Of a stretch of DNA of 64,000 bases, positions 1 to 12,300 are shown in pieces; positions within the stretch are counted from its first letter, which is position 1; each line of letters starts with the position of its first letter. The notes beneath the pieces were generated by a model. The model worked only from the letters and a program-made list of their open reading frames with translations, was not told where the DNA came from and ran no database searches. The stretch lies in NCBI GenBank assembly GCA_905250115.1, contig CAJNOI010000180.1:83689-147688 (forward strand), written 5' to 3'. Source of the DNA: Adineta steineri (taxonomy: Eukaryota > Rotifera > Eurotatoria > Adinetida > Adinetidae). Position numbers and translations under genes: made by a program.

Positions 1-1746
1 ATGCCGACGTTGAATGGTATCTATATTTTATGTGACGATGAATCGCGTCGTGAAGAATGGATCCAAAAATGGAGTAAAATCAAAGGAGTATTTACAAATA
101 TCGAACATCTGTGCGAAGCACTACAGTTAGATGTTAAGCAGTGTGATCAGGATAGTATTGGTGTGAGCTTTGTCACAATTAATGATGGAGTTTCTACTGA
201 TAACTCGAATCAGTTAGGATTCTCGTTTATGTATAGTCAAATCTTCAAAGAAATTATTCTTGAATTAGATCATGATATGAAATCAATCACAGACTTGGCA
301 GTGTATTGTCGCCAATTTTATCTCGGTAATATAAATCAATTAAAAATCATTGATGAATTTGAGCATGATTATCGTTCACAATCAGCGATTTGGTGGTATA
401 CTCGTAAATGCTTTATTTACCGAATGTTGAATCATGCATTTCGTACACTGAATGCCGATACTCTTGTTAACATGGGATTTTTCATTCGTGATTTACATCA
501 ACAAATTGAGCAACTCTACCTACAACAGATTAATGATCGTGGCGGAAAACCTTTTCTAGTTTACCATGGACAAGGTCTATTGAAAACAGATTTTGAAAAG
601 TTATTGAAAACAAAATGTGGTTTCATGTTTTTTCATAACTTTATTTTTGCCAGTACAAAACAAGAAGCTGCTTTGAAATTCGCCCGAGGTTCAATAGGGA
701 AAACGGACATGATTGGGATACTTTTCGTAATATCCATTGATCCTCGAGTTTTATCATCACCGTTCGCCTCAATTGAAGAAGTCAGTTATTCCAAAAGAGA
801 AAAAGAAATTCTCTTCTCTATACACACGGTATTTCGTGTCGGTACAGTTAAACAGATAGACAAGAACAATCAGTTGTACCATGTAGAACTTCAACTTGTC
901 GCTAATGATGATGAACAACTTCGTGCTCTTACAAAACCTATTGGAGAAGAGACATCGTGTAATACAGGATGGCAACGATTATGTACTTTATTACTTTCAA
1001 CAGGTCAACTTGAAAAAGCTGAAGAATTATGTAAAGCATTACTCGAACAAACATCTGATCCAAATGAGAAAGCACTCTACTATCATCAGCTTGGATTAAT
1101 CAATCAGAATCAAGGTAATTACAAAAAGTCTATTCGATATTACGAACAAGGACTTGAAATCTATCGAAAAATACTTCCAGCAAATCATCATAATTTGGCA
1201 ATTTCGTACAATAACATTGGTCTAGTGTATGATAACATAGGAGAATATGAGAAAGCACTTTCTTTTTATGAACAAGCAATAGAAATTTATCAAACAAATC
1301 TTCCTGCAGATTATCCTTCATTAGCTACTTCGTATAATAATAGTGGTTTGGTATATGATAGTATGGGAAACTATTCTCAAGCACTTTCATTTTATCAAGA
1401 AGCATTTGATATTGAACTAAAAACTCTTCCATCAGATCATCCTCTATTGGCTGCTACTTGTGATAATATCGGTGGTGTATATAATAATATGGGAGAGTAT
1501 ACGAAAGCACTTTTATTTAATAATCAAGCACTTGAAATCTATAAAAAAAATCTTCCTGAAAATCATCTTAATTTGGCTCAATCTTATAATAATATTGCTT
1601 GTGTTCATCACAATATGAAAGAATATTCAACGGCACTCTCATATTTCGAACGTGCTCTAAGTATATGGCAACCTTTACTACCTCCAACTCATCCTCAACT
1701 GATTAATGTGGAGAAAAGTATTGAAATTTTAAAAGAGAAACTCTAA
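1..1746 (+). CDS. ADP-ribosyltransferase domain + kinesin-light-chain-like TPR protein (5' end probably outside window)
   Basis: One uninterrupted frame of 581 residues. The middle (about 125-300) looks like an R-S-ExE mono-ADP-ribosyltransferase: VYHGQGL at 187-193 in the place of the usual YRGQ, FAST at 216-219, and ExE (E267-K-E269) followed by ILF. The conserved strand-1 arginine reads as histidine (H189), so activity is uncertain. From about 330 to 575 there are roughly five 42-residue TPRs of the kinesin-light-chain type (SYNNIGLVYDNIGEYEKALS and variants), a protein-binding scaffold. From knowledge of the family, this ART-TPR combination is greatly expanded in bdelloid rotifers and usually carries about 80 more N-terminal residues. 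The segment IYILCDD...KWSKIKGVF near residue 7 resembles the middle of that N-terminal domain, so I infer that M1 is internal and the gene begins left of the window. There is no signal peptide or membrane segment. The substrate is unknown. Confidence 0.85.
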   Translation: MPTLNGIYILCDDESRREEWIQKWSKIKGVFTNIEHLCEALQLDVKQCDQDSIGVSFVTINDGVSTDNSNQLGFSFMYSQIFKEIILELDHDMKSITDLAVYCRQFYLGNINQLKIIDEFEHDYRSQSAIWWYTRKCFIYRMLNHAFRTLNADTLVNMGFFIRDLHQQIEQLYLQQINDRGGKPFLVYHGQGLLKTDFEKLLKTKCGFMFFHNFIFASTKQEAALKFARGSIGKTDMIGILFVISIDPRVLSSPFASIEEVSYSKREKEILFSIHTVFRVGTVKQIDKNNQLYHVELQLVANDDEQLRALTKPIGEETSCNTGWQRLCTLLLSTGQLEKAEELCKALLEQTSDPNEKALYYHQLGLINQNQGNYKKSIRYYEQGLEIYRKILPANHHNLAISYNNIGLVYDNIGEYEKALSFYEQAIEIYQTNLPADYPSLATSYNNSGLVYDSMGNYSQALSFYQEAFDIELKTLPSDHPLLAATCDNIGGVYNNMGEYTKALLFNNQALEIYKKNLPENHLNLAQSYNNIACVHHNMKEYSTALSYFERALSIWQPLLPPTHPQLINVEKSIEILKEKL

Positions 1747-3006
1747 ATAACATTTAATAAATAAAAAATGTTGGACATTTGGATGAAACAATTCTGTTGT
1801 TAGTTGCTAGCACATATTACTGAGTGTATAATGATGAAATAATCATTACAATGTATTTTGATTCATTAATAAATGATTTATTAATAGTTGACTTTATTTT
1901 TGGAGGAATTCTAATTGATTTCAATATTTTCCAAAAATTATATGAACTATTAATATTTACTTATGAGAAGATGTAGGATGATTAAATAAAATTGTTATAT
2001 CCACATGCACTCTTATCTAACATAATTCAATTCTTTTTCTATAATAGTAACATTTGATGTTGTAGTACTGCAATTATATATTTCGAAATAAATTAATTAT
2101 TTTTTCTATTTTCCAAAAAATTCTGCAATTATTATTATCGATTTTTCAAGATAAAGTCTTTTGAAAAGATTCACGTCAGTATAATCAATATATCTATTGA
2201 TACTTATAGAAATTAAAAGTACCATTAATAAAGTCAATAATATTATCTTTTTTAATCCTAGAAAATCATTGAATAAATACTTAATAACCATATAAACTAC
2301 TATAGAACTCCATAAATTTAAAACATATCATGATGATTACAGTTATATTGAAATTTCTCTTCATATTAATCTTTATTCAACACGATCAAAATAAATTGTG
2401 GTTGTCGAATTCGATCATATATTTATAAATATCTTTTTCTATTCATTAAATTGAATATGTATTGATATGAAATCAAATATTAAAGAAGAAAACCTAAATG
2501 ATTTCTTGATTATTTTTGTTTCTATAATGTATATTAACAAATATTTTTAATGTGTATCAATTTTGCACTCGAATCAAAAGTACTAATAAAGAATGATTTA
2601 AAAATCGATCTGATCTTCGTCGTATTATTTAAGTATTGTAAAATGACATGAATATCAAGGTATATGATATGTAAATATTGTATGTGATCAGTGATAATTT
2701 AAAATAAGATAAATGTTTTGATTAGATTTTGTTCTAAATATTTTTCTAATATGAATGAATAATATGACTAAGGTATAAACACCCACTCTCTCTCTCTTTC
2801 TCTCTTTCTCTTTAAGTATATTTTCATATGAATAAAAAGTAAGAGAACTAAATATCTACGCACATAGATTTCGATTCTTTTTATTTGCTTCCATATATGT
2901 ACATCGTCCACGATTTAATATCGTCATCCTGAGTAAGCGATTCTTTCAAGGAGAGGAGAACAAAAAATCAATATGTATGAATAATTCTTTAGAAAAGCAA
3001 AAACCC
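1747..3006. other. Intergenic, no gene recognised
   Basis: AT-rich spacer with frequent stops in all frames. The only notable feature is a CT-rich tract at about 2785-2812. No conserved reading frame or RNA gene was recognised. Confidence 0.6.
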
Positions 3007-3015
3007 TATAAAAGG
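3007..3015 (+). promoter_or_regulatory. TATA box of the secreted-peptide gene
   Basis: TATAAAAGG is a full match to a strong metazoan TATA element. It lies 76 nt upstream of the ATG at 3083, a suitable distance for a short leader. Such boxes are common on highly or tissue-specifically expressed genes. The role is inferred from sequence and position only. Confidence 0.55.
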
Positions 3016-3082
3016 TAACGACAAAATGTGAATAGAACATTGAAACTTGTTTTTATACACTTTTTCTTCTTGTTATTATACA

Positions 3083-3735
3083 ATGCATATCGCATTTGCA
3101 GGTAAATTTCGTTTTATTTTGTTTTTTCGAAACTCTTATTAAATACTCATTATTATTTGTTTAGTATTTTTTGTTTTAATTCCTTATGTTGTTAGTTATC
3201 CATCATTACGTGAAGTTTCCGCAATAAATGATGAAGATAATAATAACGATTTAGAATTAGAACTTCGTTCAATTTTAAATCATCTTGATAATGAAAAAGA
3301 AGAACGAACTCTTACATCAGGTTAGAACAAATATAATTAATATTATTATTTTTATTTTCATTAATTTATATTTTAGTTGAAGATGATTCGGATGAAAATG
3401 AAAATGAAATGATTAAACGACAAGGTGGTTATAATATGATTAAACCAGATCTTAAATGTGAAATTGAATGTGTTGGAAATATGCGAGATCCAACTTCAGA
3501 TCAAATCAAAATGTCAATTAAAGATGCAACCAAGATTTGCAAAAATATCTGTACGAAAACAAATAAAAAACGTGAACAAAAAATAAGTTTTGAACAACGA
3601 AAAGAAGAAAATCATGAAAAGAATTTACGAGAATTTACTGATGATGATGATGAAAATAGCAATAGCAATGAAAAACAACTTAGACAATTTTCAGATTATC
3701 TTATGGAACAATTACAACTTAATCATAAACAATAA
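3083..3735 (+). CDS. Secreted prepropeptide with Cx3C...Cx3C core (putative peptide hormone or secreted peptide)
   Basis: Three exons, 3083-3101, 3165-3320 and 3377-3735, joined at GT-AG sites in phase 1 both times, give 177 residues. The first exon has only six codons and opens a hydrophobic signal peptide (MHIAFAVFFVLIPYVVSYPS). An acidic propiece follows. Then a dibasic KR precedes QGGYNMIKPDLK, and about 50 residues later comes NKKR. Between the two basic sites are exactly four cysteines, spaced Cx3C-x22-Cx3C (CEIEC and CKNIC). This is the layout of a prohormone that releases a two-disulfide helical hairpin; the Gln after KR could cyclise to pyroglutamate. The tail after NKKR is acidic and has no cysteine. 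I recognise no family. The Cx3C pairs recall alpha-hairpinin spacing, but that is spacing only. A TATA box lies 76 nt upstream. Confidence 0.72.
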
Positions 3736-6700
3736 ATACATTTCAGAAATTAATACAATAGAAACATTTTTCTAATTATCAATGAAATATCTCGTGAAAT
3801 ATACATCACTTTTTCTTTTTTTGTTTTCTCAAAAGATTTTTATTGCATCATTTATTTCTTTACACACATATATATATATATACTGACATTTATCATAATT
3901 GAGTTAGTCATTGCTTTTTTTTCTTCTAAATGTGAAGTATATAGAGAATCATTAATAAATATCAAATACCTTTCAATCTAACAAGTATATGCAAACTACA
4001 ACATTAAAGATAAATATTATAGTTTTATTAATATTGATAATGGAAATTAACACAATCTCTCTCTCTAATACTCATATCTACATAGTACAAGTTTACAAAA
4101 TAAAACTCTCCATCAGTTTTGTTTTACTCATTGACATTAGAGAGAGAAAAAACAATTCATAAAACGTCCTTAACATTATTCATGTGAAATAAAAATATGA
4201 AATGAATGAAAACTAATCGGAATGAAATTGAAGTCTATTAATCTATATTATGCTGTACTTCATATATCGTTCACAAAGTTTATAGATATCTTCTTCAACT
4301 AATGCTAATTTAGTATGATAACAGTTGAACATCTGATTTATTTTTAAATTTTAAGATGATTATTTTGTAGAGAATATTCATCTATACATGAGATTTTGAG
4401 TTTTATTCTAAGCTACTTATTGAAATCTTATCTCTTTTCTTAATTTAAAAAGTGTCTCAAAAAAATTTTTTTCCAAACGAAGTATAAATGACTAACCAAG
4501 ATTTCGATTTGTTATGTTCAGCGATTGTTATACGTGTTTCTTTCATCGAATTTATTTTCTCTCTCAGTAATTAATTAATTAATTATCATTTGTTTATTTT
4601 TTAATTAGTTTTCGTTCGATATTTTATTCTTGTATCCATAAAAACTGATATTCTATACTTGACTTCATGTTAAGGAGATTCATAACAATGTTTTTAAACA
4701 ATAGAGATCATCATAAAGAAAAATTGTTTTTCTGTTATCAAAATTTGATCTAGTTGTACCCCCCCCCCCCATCTTCTCATTCTCTCGTACATATGTTCTT
4801 GCTTCCTATGTTGATTAATAAAAAAAGAAGAATTCTAGTTTGAAGTAAATGCATTAATAAGGATTATTAAAGATCTACTATTAGTTTTAAAATTATAATA
4901 GGTATTCAATGATTCAACATTTATTTGAAATTTATAAAATTACATAATGTAACTGTTCGAGTTGAAGATATTATTGAATGTCATTTATCATAATGGATCG
5001 AACGATGAATTACTTATTCGAGATGAAAGCGATTACGTCATGCTATACAATCATTTGTCAAACATCAATGTAGATCATTTATATATAATCAAAGAGTATA
5101 TTAATAGTCTATAGATCCTTTCTACGTACAGCTCGATTGATCAATCGATAAAGAAATGAGTCATTTGTATATCGTTGATATTAATCTGGATATTGATTTT
5201 AATTTAATTTTAAAAAGTTTTTTTTGATTTAGCCTTAATATAATATATCTAATGATTTATTTTTCCGATAACGCTAAGATTTATTCAATGATATATTTAA
5301 CATTAATTGACTACTAATACAATGAACTGTGGGCAATTTAACAATTTCAAGAAAAACATATCTGTTTTACTAATTTAATAAATAACTGAATATTTTATAC
5401 CTACATCGTCATTAAAATTCCAAGTTGACAATAGAAAACATATATGCCATTAGTTTACTTAAATATATTAGTAGGAAAAAATAGAAATGATTCATTCTAT
5501 ATTTATTCTCAAAAGATAAATAGAAAACAACTGTCTTCATATTTTCTATGTGAGTCAATTAATTGATTTGAAATATTTACATTTACTTAATTCAATTATC
5601 TATGGAGAGAAAAAATAATTTTTAATTAATACAACAAATAAAACGATCAGTGAAGAAACCTATGAATAACTATCATAGATATGATTTTGTTGATCAGTAG
5701 GAAAATCTATAGATTTTCTCAAAATATGAGTATAGATGAAGATTAGTGATCTTGAGAGAAATTCATTGTCTTCTCTATTTTTTGATGATTTCCTATCAGA
5801 ATGAATATAGAAAAGTAAAAGTATCTTCTAATACTAATGCAATTAATATAATTACAAGTTATTATTCAGTGTTTTATTTTCTTCAATTGATATAACTAAG
5901 ATTTTGATGAATATTAACAATGTAAAATTTTCTTATTGATAAGATCATTTCTAAAATTTGTTTGTTAAGATTCATTGAAAATGAAAGTATTTCTCATGAA
6001 CATGACAATTTTAGTTTGATGATGAATAGATTTCTATTTAACTATAAATATCTTGTTAGTAAACACGTTTATTCGAATAGAAATCAAAATTGAGATAAAT
6101 TATAAATTATTAATAAGAAAAAAAGTAACGTCAAGGATATAAAATATGTACGCAATAGTTACGATCTTTGATGTTTTTTCTATTACGTTAATGTTATGCA
6201 TTACTATAGATAATATCCAAACGTTTTTTTTTCGTATCATTAACATATCTAGATATGAATTTAATGTACATTAAATATCTTTTGAAGCACATTGACGATT
6301 GAAAACAAAAATAAAAAATAGCATAACAACGTACGAATGTCAAAAAATCATATGAATAATTATTCTTACTTGTTACGGTTAATTCAAGATTGTTAAGAAT
6401 GAATAAACGATGCTAATTAACTTTCTTTTTTTTTATTCTTTATACTGACGAATAAATAGAAATTAGAAAAATAAAACTAACATTTCTATTTAAAATATTT
6501 TCGAAAATCTCAAAATGATTTTTCTATATAAATATATATATATATTCATGAGACGAAAAGAAATACTTTACATAATTTTGCAGTGAACGAAAAATATTTT
6601 ATTCGTTTATTGCAGAACGAAAGATAAAATGTATATGTTTCTTTTCTTGTATGTATATATATTTTAAACATGAAATGTCCTTCCAACTAGATATTTTTTC

Positions 6701-7015
6701 ACTCATTGTCATCAAGGTTTGTCTAGAGTAGTCATATAAATAGTTGACAATAACGTCTCAATATGACTTTCATCAATGATTTCCATCTTAGTCTACAAAT
6801 AGAAATTATACAAACATTTTTTTTTTCGAGATTTTCTTAATGAAGAATAATGTTATTTTTATAGATCATAAATCATATAGAATTCAACTGAAATATTACA
6901 GAGAAGATTGTGAGAAAGTAAAATCGACTCTTTCCTTTTTGTTTCTCATCTTGTTAAATCACTTGTAATTCTGATTTTTGATAAATGTTTGTATTTTAGA
7001 GTTTGATCAATAAAT
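3736..7015. other. Long AT-rich intergenic region
   Basis: No coding exon chain was recognised on either strand. It contains a poly-C run near 4757 and short TA and CT tracts. A polypyrimidine-AG just before 7000 could be the acceptor of a leader intron for the ZZ-finger gene. Otherwise I see nothing. Confidence 0.55.
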
Positions 7016-7816
7016 ATGTCCGTGTTACAAGATGAAACATATGGACAAAATCTTCTTGCGTATTGTGATATGTGTTATGCTGTATTTGATTCTGAAAAAG
7101 AATTACATTATAAATGTTCATCATGTTATGATTATATTGTTTGTTCCAAATGTTTTCCTTTAACAAAAGTAAAACATTCACCACTTCATACATTTGTACC
7201 AATAATTGGACTTCCAAATGAATTTGCATGGGTTCAAAATAATATTGGAATTAGATGTGATCGTTGTTTTCGAACTGATTTTCCAGGTCGTCGTTATAAA
7301 TGTACTGTTTGTACTGATTATGATGTATGTGAAGAATGTTTTCCATTTGTTAATAAATCTCATGAACTTAAATTAGCACCAAATTCAGTTAAAGCTAAAT
7401 TAAATCATACATTATTGGCTCGACGTGCTGTAGCTCTACTCAGTAATCCTGATTCACCTTATTATGGACATCCATATGATGTTCTTACTGATTTGTCATT
7501 AACTAAAGCACGTACTCTAGTCAATGAAAATCAAAATAAACAACCTTTAGATAACAAACTTATTCTTGAAGATCTTGTGCATTATCCAAAGGAATTGAAA
7601 TTAGATGAACCAAAGAAAAAAATGACAAAAAATAAACAAAAGAAAAAAAATAAAATTCATGATGGATTATTACAAGTTGATGAAGAATCAATCAAAGGAA
7701 CATGGCCACGAGGAACATGTTCTCGTCATAGATTTCTCAATAATAGATGTTTTTTACATCCAGAAATACAACAAGATTCAATTAAAAATGTTGATCTGAG
7801 CAGTACCACTGGATGA
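7016..7816 (+). CDS. Protein with two ZZ-type zinc fingers
   Basis: Single-exon gene of 266 residues. The first ZZ finger is at about 17-60 (CDMC, then KCSSC, CSKC and the terminal H-x-H pair, here HSPLH). The second is at about 79-120 (RCDRC, YKCTVC, CEEC, then KSH). ZZ fingers bind two zinc ions and recognise N-terminal degrons or histone H3 tails, or act as docking modules (dystrophin, p62, CBP families). The remainder contains a very lysine-rich stretch around 199-215 (KKKMTKNKQKKKNK), possibly a nuclear localisation or nucleic-acid-binding segment. It also has a Cys/His-containing end (GTCSRHRFLNNRCFLH) that could bind metal. There is no catalytic domain. The cellular role cannot be stated. 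The ATG at 7016 follows a likely leader-intron acceptor. Confidence 0.8.
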   Translation: MSVLQDETYGQNLLAYCDMCYAVFDSEKELHYKCSSCYDYIVCSKCFPLTKVKHSPLHTFVPIIGLPNEFAWVQNNIGIRCDRCFRTDFPGRRYKCTVCTDYDVCEECFPFVNKSHELKLAPNSVKAKLNHTLLARRAVALLSNPDSPYYGHPYDVLTDLSLTKARTLVNENQNKQPLDNKLILEDLVHYPKELKLDEPKKKMTKNKQKKKNKIHDGLLQVDEESIKGTWPRGTCSRHRFLNNRCFLHPEIQQDSIKNVDLSSTTG

Positions 7817-9421
7817 CATTTCAATAGAATCAAAATAAAATTATAAAACTAACTCCTTCTTTTGTTTTCAAAATTTTAATTTATAAATTGATAAGAAATA
7901 TTTGTAGACAATATGTTTTATGAACTTTAACAAACGAAATAAAAGAGTATGGTTGCAAATGCCATTTAAACTAAACAAAAATCTTTTTCATATTTATATA
8001 CACTGAGAATTTTTATTAAATAAATAAATAGAATTAAAAAGAAAATTATTCTCAAAGGTTATTCTTCTAACCATGAAATAACTTCATAAAGAAATAAATC
8101 CATAATAAGACATATATGATTTTTTATGTGACACGACACTTTTGTAACTAAAAATTCAAATGATTTTTCTTATTTGTTGGTTAAAAAAGGGAAAAATATT
8201 TTTTATTTTTTTTCTTAGTTGTCTCTCTTTCAGATGCGCATCTTAAATTTGTTACTCTAAACTGATGTAATATATTCATTCTTTCTATTTTTTTGTTTAA
8301 AAGAGCATATCAATATGTAGTGCATGACTGAGTCGTTTTCTTTAACTAACTTTTCTTTTTAATTACATATAGAAATATTTCTATAGTTCGCTATTTATTT
8401 TTCACGAGCTTTTCGAACCGTTGAACTTTTCATTCTTTTTCTCTGGTGAAAAGGTAACTACTCATAGAAATGGACTCGATCATGCATCGCCTTTTTACAA
8501 ACTCTCACATACAAAAAAACAAATAAAATATATTATATTCTACCAGTTATGACTAACAAGTTTGAGATGACAAATCGAATATTTTCAAACTCATATCCCT
8601 ATGAAATATCGTTGCATCGAGATGAACTAATTTTTGTAGAGAAGGCGAGACATTAACATCTGAACAACAACATTTGAGAATTACGTGGTCAGCTCATCTT
8701 ATCAATTTATTATTGAATCAATTTTGTTTGTTAATATTTGCATAGATATCAATCTTTGATTTAAAATAAAATTAATTAAATTTTTCTCATTGATTTTGTT
8801 TGAGCATGTTGTAATCGACATTCACTAAGTTCTCTTATAGAGAAATATTCTTTTAATTATTGTATATTAGAAGTTTTAATTTATTTCGTCGTAATTCATA
8901 TATATATACACTTTTGTTTCAATCTGGTTCTCATTCTTGAAACTGAAATCGCAATGATATTTATTATTGAACAAATAATACTATAAAAAGCCCAAGTATG
9001 ATGATATGGTGCATGAATCGTAACTAAAAATGTAATTTATATTTCAAGAATAAGAATCAGATTGAAATGAAAGAGTATATGATAATATAATGTCACAGGT
9101 TATTTCTCTTTAATCTCGAATTTATGAACAAAGATCCATAGTTATCTAATAATGTATTGTTCAATGTCATTTTTATGATATTCTCATTGAAATTAGTAAA
9201 TCTATCTATATTATTTCATTGTAATTTGGATAGAATATATAGACTTTTGTAAATGAAGTAATGTTTTTCCTTGTCTGTTGTCATTGACAAATAAAAAACA
9301 CTAATATAAATAAAAAGAAAAAAAAGAATAAACTTTAACATAAATTGTCTTTTTCTTTCTAAACAATTAAAGAATATTTTCTTTTCAATTCTCTTAAATA
9401 ATCAAAAATGAAGTGATAATA
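7817..9421. other. Intergenic, no gene recognised
   Basis: AT-rich sequence with no reading frame resembling a known family and no exon chain found. It separates the ZZ-finger gene from the four-TM gene. Confidence 0.55.
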
Positions 9422-10167
9422 ATGGATGTCGATTCATCTGATATTATCCAACAAACAAATTCTACTCCAAATAGAGAATATTCAACAATATCAAAAGCAA
9501 TTGGTGGATTTACATCAACACATATGTTACCTGTTTCTAATATCGTTCGACCTGTATATATAAATACACCAGGAAGTATTTCAGAAAAAGAACAAAGTTG
9601 GAGATCAAAATTTCCCAAAATACCAGTTCTTATTTTATCAATAATAGAATTTGTTTTAACAATAATAATATTTATTATTGAAATTGCATCAATGGTTGTT
9701 CTTTCTAATGATGGCGCAACAGGTGCTGGAATTTGGTGTGCTATTCCATTTTTATTTTCAACTATTTGCGCATTTGTACTTGGTAAATCGATTTTATTTT
9801 ATTTAATAAAATTTCCAATAAAATCTTTCGTTTTTTTATTTAAGTTGAAAGGAAAAGTCGATCGCGAATCTGGTCAACTCGAACTTTAATAACACAATTG
9901 ATTTTAATTCTATTTACTTTTATTCTTATTTCAATAACTGGTCATTATATTGAAAATAATTCCGCATTTGTAACAGTATTATCACCTAGTTCTTATCAAA
10001 TTAAATATCATTTAATGCAAGCACAATTAGCATCTGCTGTTCTTTTAATGTTTTCAGGATTAACTTATATTCTCATTTATATTTCTATTAGTTATATTGC
10101 TTTATGGCAACCATTTCATACACTTGATATTAATGATCATTCGAGACAAATTATTCATTTCGAATAA
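9422..10167 (+). CDS. Four-transmembrane protein, unassigned tetraspan family
   Basis: Two exons, 9422-9782 and 9845-10167, flank a 62-nt GT-AG intron and together give 227 residues. Without splicing, two short unrelated-looking frames appear. Splicing in phase 1 joins them through a basic loop (VERKSRSRIW). TM1 is at about 69-91 and TM2 follows the GAGIWCAIPF segment. TM3 (LILILFTFILISITG) and TM4 (SAVLLMFSGLTYILIYI) are in exon 2, and both tails are cytoplasmic by inference. The GxGIWC motif at the start of TM2 occurs in many MS4A- or CD20-like and other tetraspan proteins of invertebrates. Function is unknown. The start is the first ATG in frame. Confidence 0.75.
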
Positions 10168-11060
10168 TTAATTATTTCTATTCAATAAATTAATTTACAT
10201 AAAATATATTCAATACAAGATCAATCATTGAATATCATCTCAATATCTTGCTCAAATCTTCATAAAACAAACTCATATTTTAAACAGTAATAGAGAGGTT
10301 TACTTGACGTTTGTTTTTTTTTCATATAAAAAATCTGAATAAATTTCTATTATTATGTATGAAGATCAATATTAATAAAATCATATATACACATTTCTAA
10401 AACTTCTTCTCTCCGGATAATCATTTCGAAATATTTTAAGTCTTTCACATATTGACTCACAAAATTTCTTGTACAATTCACAATCTATTTGAGAAAAAGC
10501 TCATCGAATTCATTGTTTAAGATTAATTTTGTTAAACAATATTCTTGAAATAATCCTACAAAAACTAATCATCAAGAGTGAGATCAAACCAATGAAGTCA
10601 ACGATAATGATTAGCCCATCTTACTGAAAGAATAAAATCTTTTTCTACAAATTGTTTATTTGAAGAATATTTGAGAAATGAATAAATATGAGACTTTGTT
10701 TGTAAATAAAGAAGTTAAACTGACGGACGAGAAGAAGAAGAAAGAATTTTTTATGTTAAAATTCTCGAAAATACTATTTCGTTTTAATTGAAATATGTGA
10801 AAAGAAAATGGAGTTGAAATAAATGTTTTTTGTTGAAATGAAAATGAAATATTGATTGATTGAATTTATTGTAAATTGTTGTTTTATTTTTGCCACTCTT
10901 TTCTGGCTGTTTTTTCTTGTCTTTCTAATATTTAATAATAATAAAAAAAAACACGGTGTAATCACAATAAATCAAAAGAAATAACTAATATGAGTGGCTA
11001 GTTTTTCAAGTCTTCTTGTTTGATCATTTGGGTTTTTCTATGAAATAAATTCATTTGTTA
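10168..11060. other. Intergenic between convergent genes
   Basis: 3' flanks of the + strand four-TM gene and the - strand NAC alpha gene. AT-rich with no recognisable gene. Confidence 0.6.
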
Positions 11061-11971
<911 letters not shown>

Positions 11972-12300
11972 TCTTAATTTATTCTAAATGTTTTTTCTTT
12001 TTGGAAAATATTGAATATCTATAATAATAAATTCTTATTTAAATAAACACACACACACACACACACAAATATATTTGACGAACATAAAGACAAATAGAAA
12101 GATTTTTTTAGGAAAATTTTTTCTTTGAAAAAAAAAGAAAAAATTTTCTTTTTGAAAAAAGAAAGCGAAGAAAAAAACGGAAAAAGAAGAATTATTTTAC
12201 AAGACCAACAAAACAAAGATGTAGAAACAAAACAAAAAACAAAACAATTATTTGAGATAAATTAAATGAGAATGTAAAATTATTTCAATTTATTTTATTG
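11972..12300. other. Spacer between NACA and the receptor kinase
   Basis: Upstream region of NACA, including an (AC)n run at 12045-12066 and poly-A-rich sequence. No gene is seen. The promoter of the - strand NACA gene must lie here. Confidence 0.55.

Noticed and set aside
4757..4768. Poly-C run
   Set aside because: A homopolymer with no flanking structure. No functional reading is supportable.
12045..12066. (AC)n microsatellite upstream of NACA
   Set aside because: A simple repeat; no evidence of function. Noted only in the spacer.
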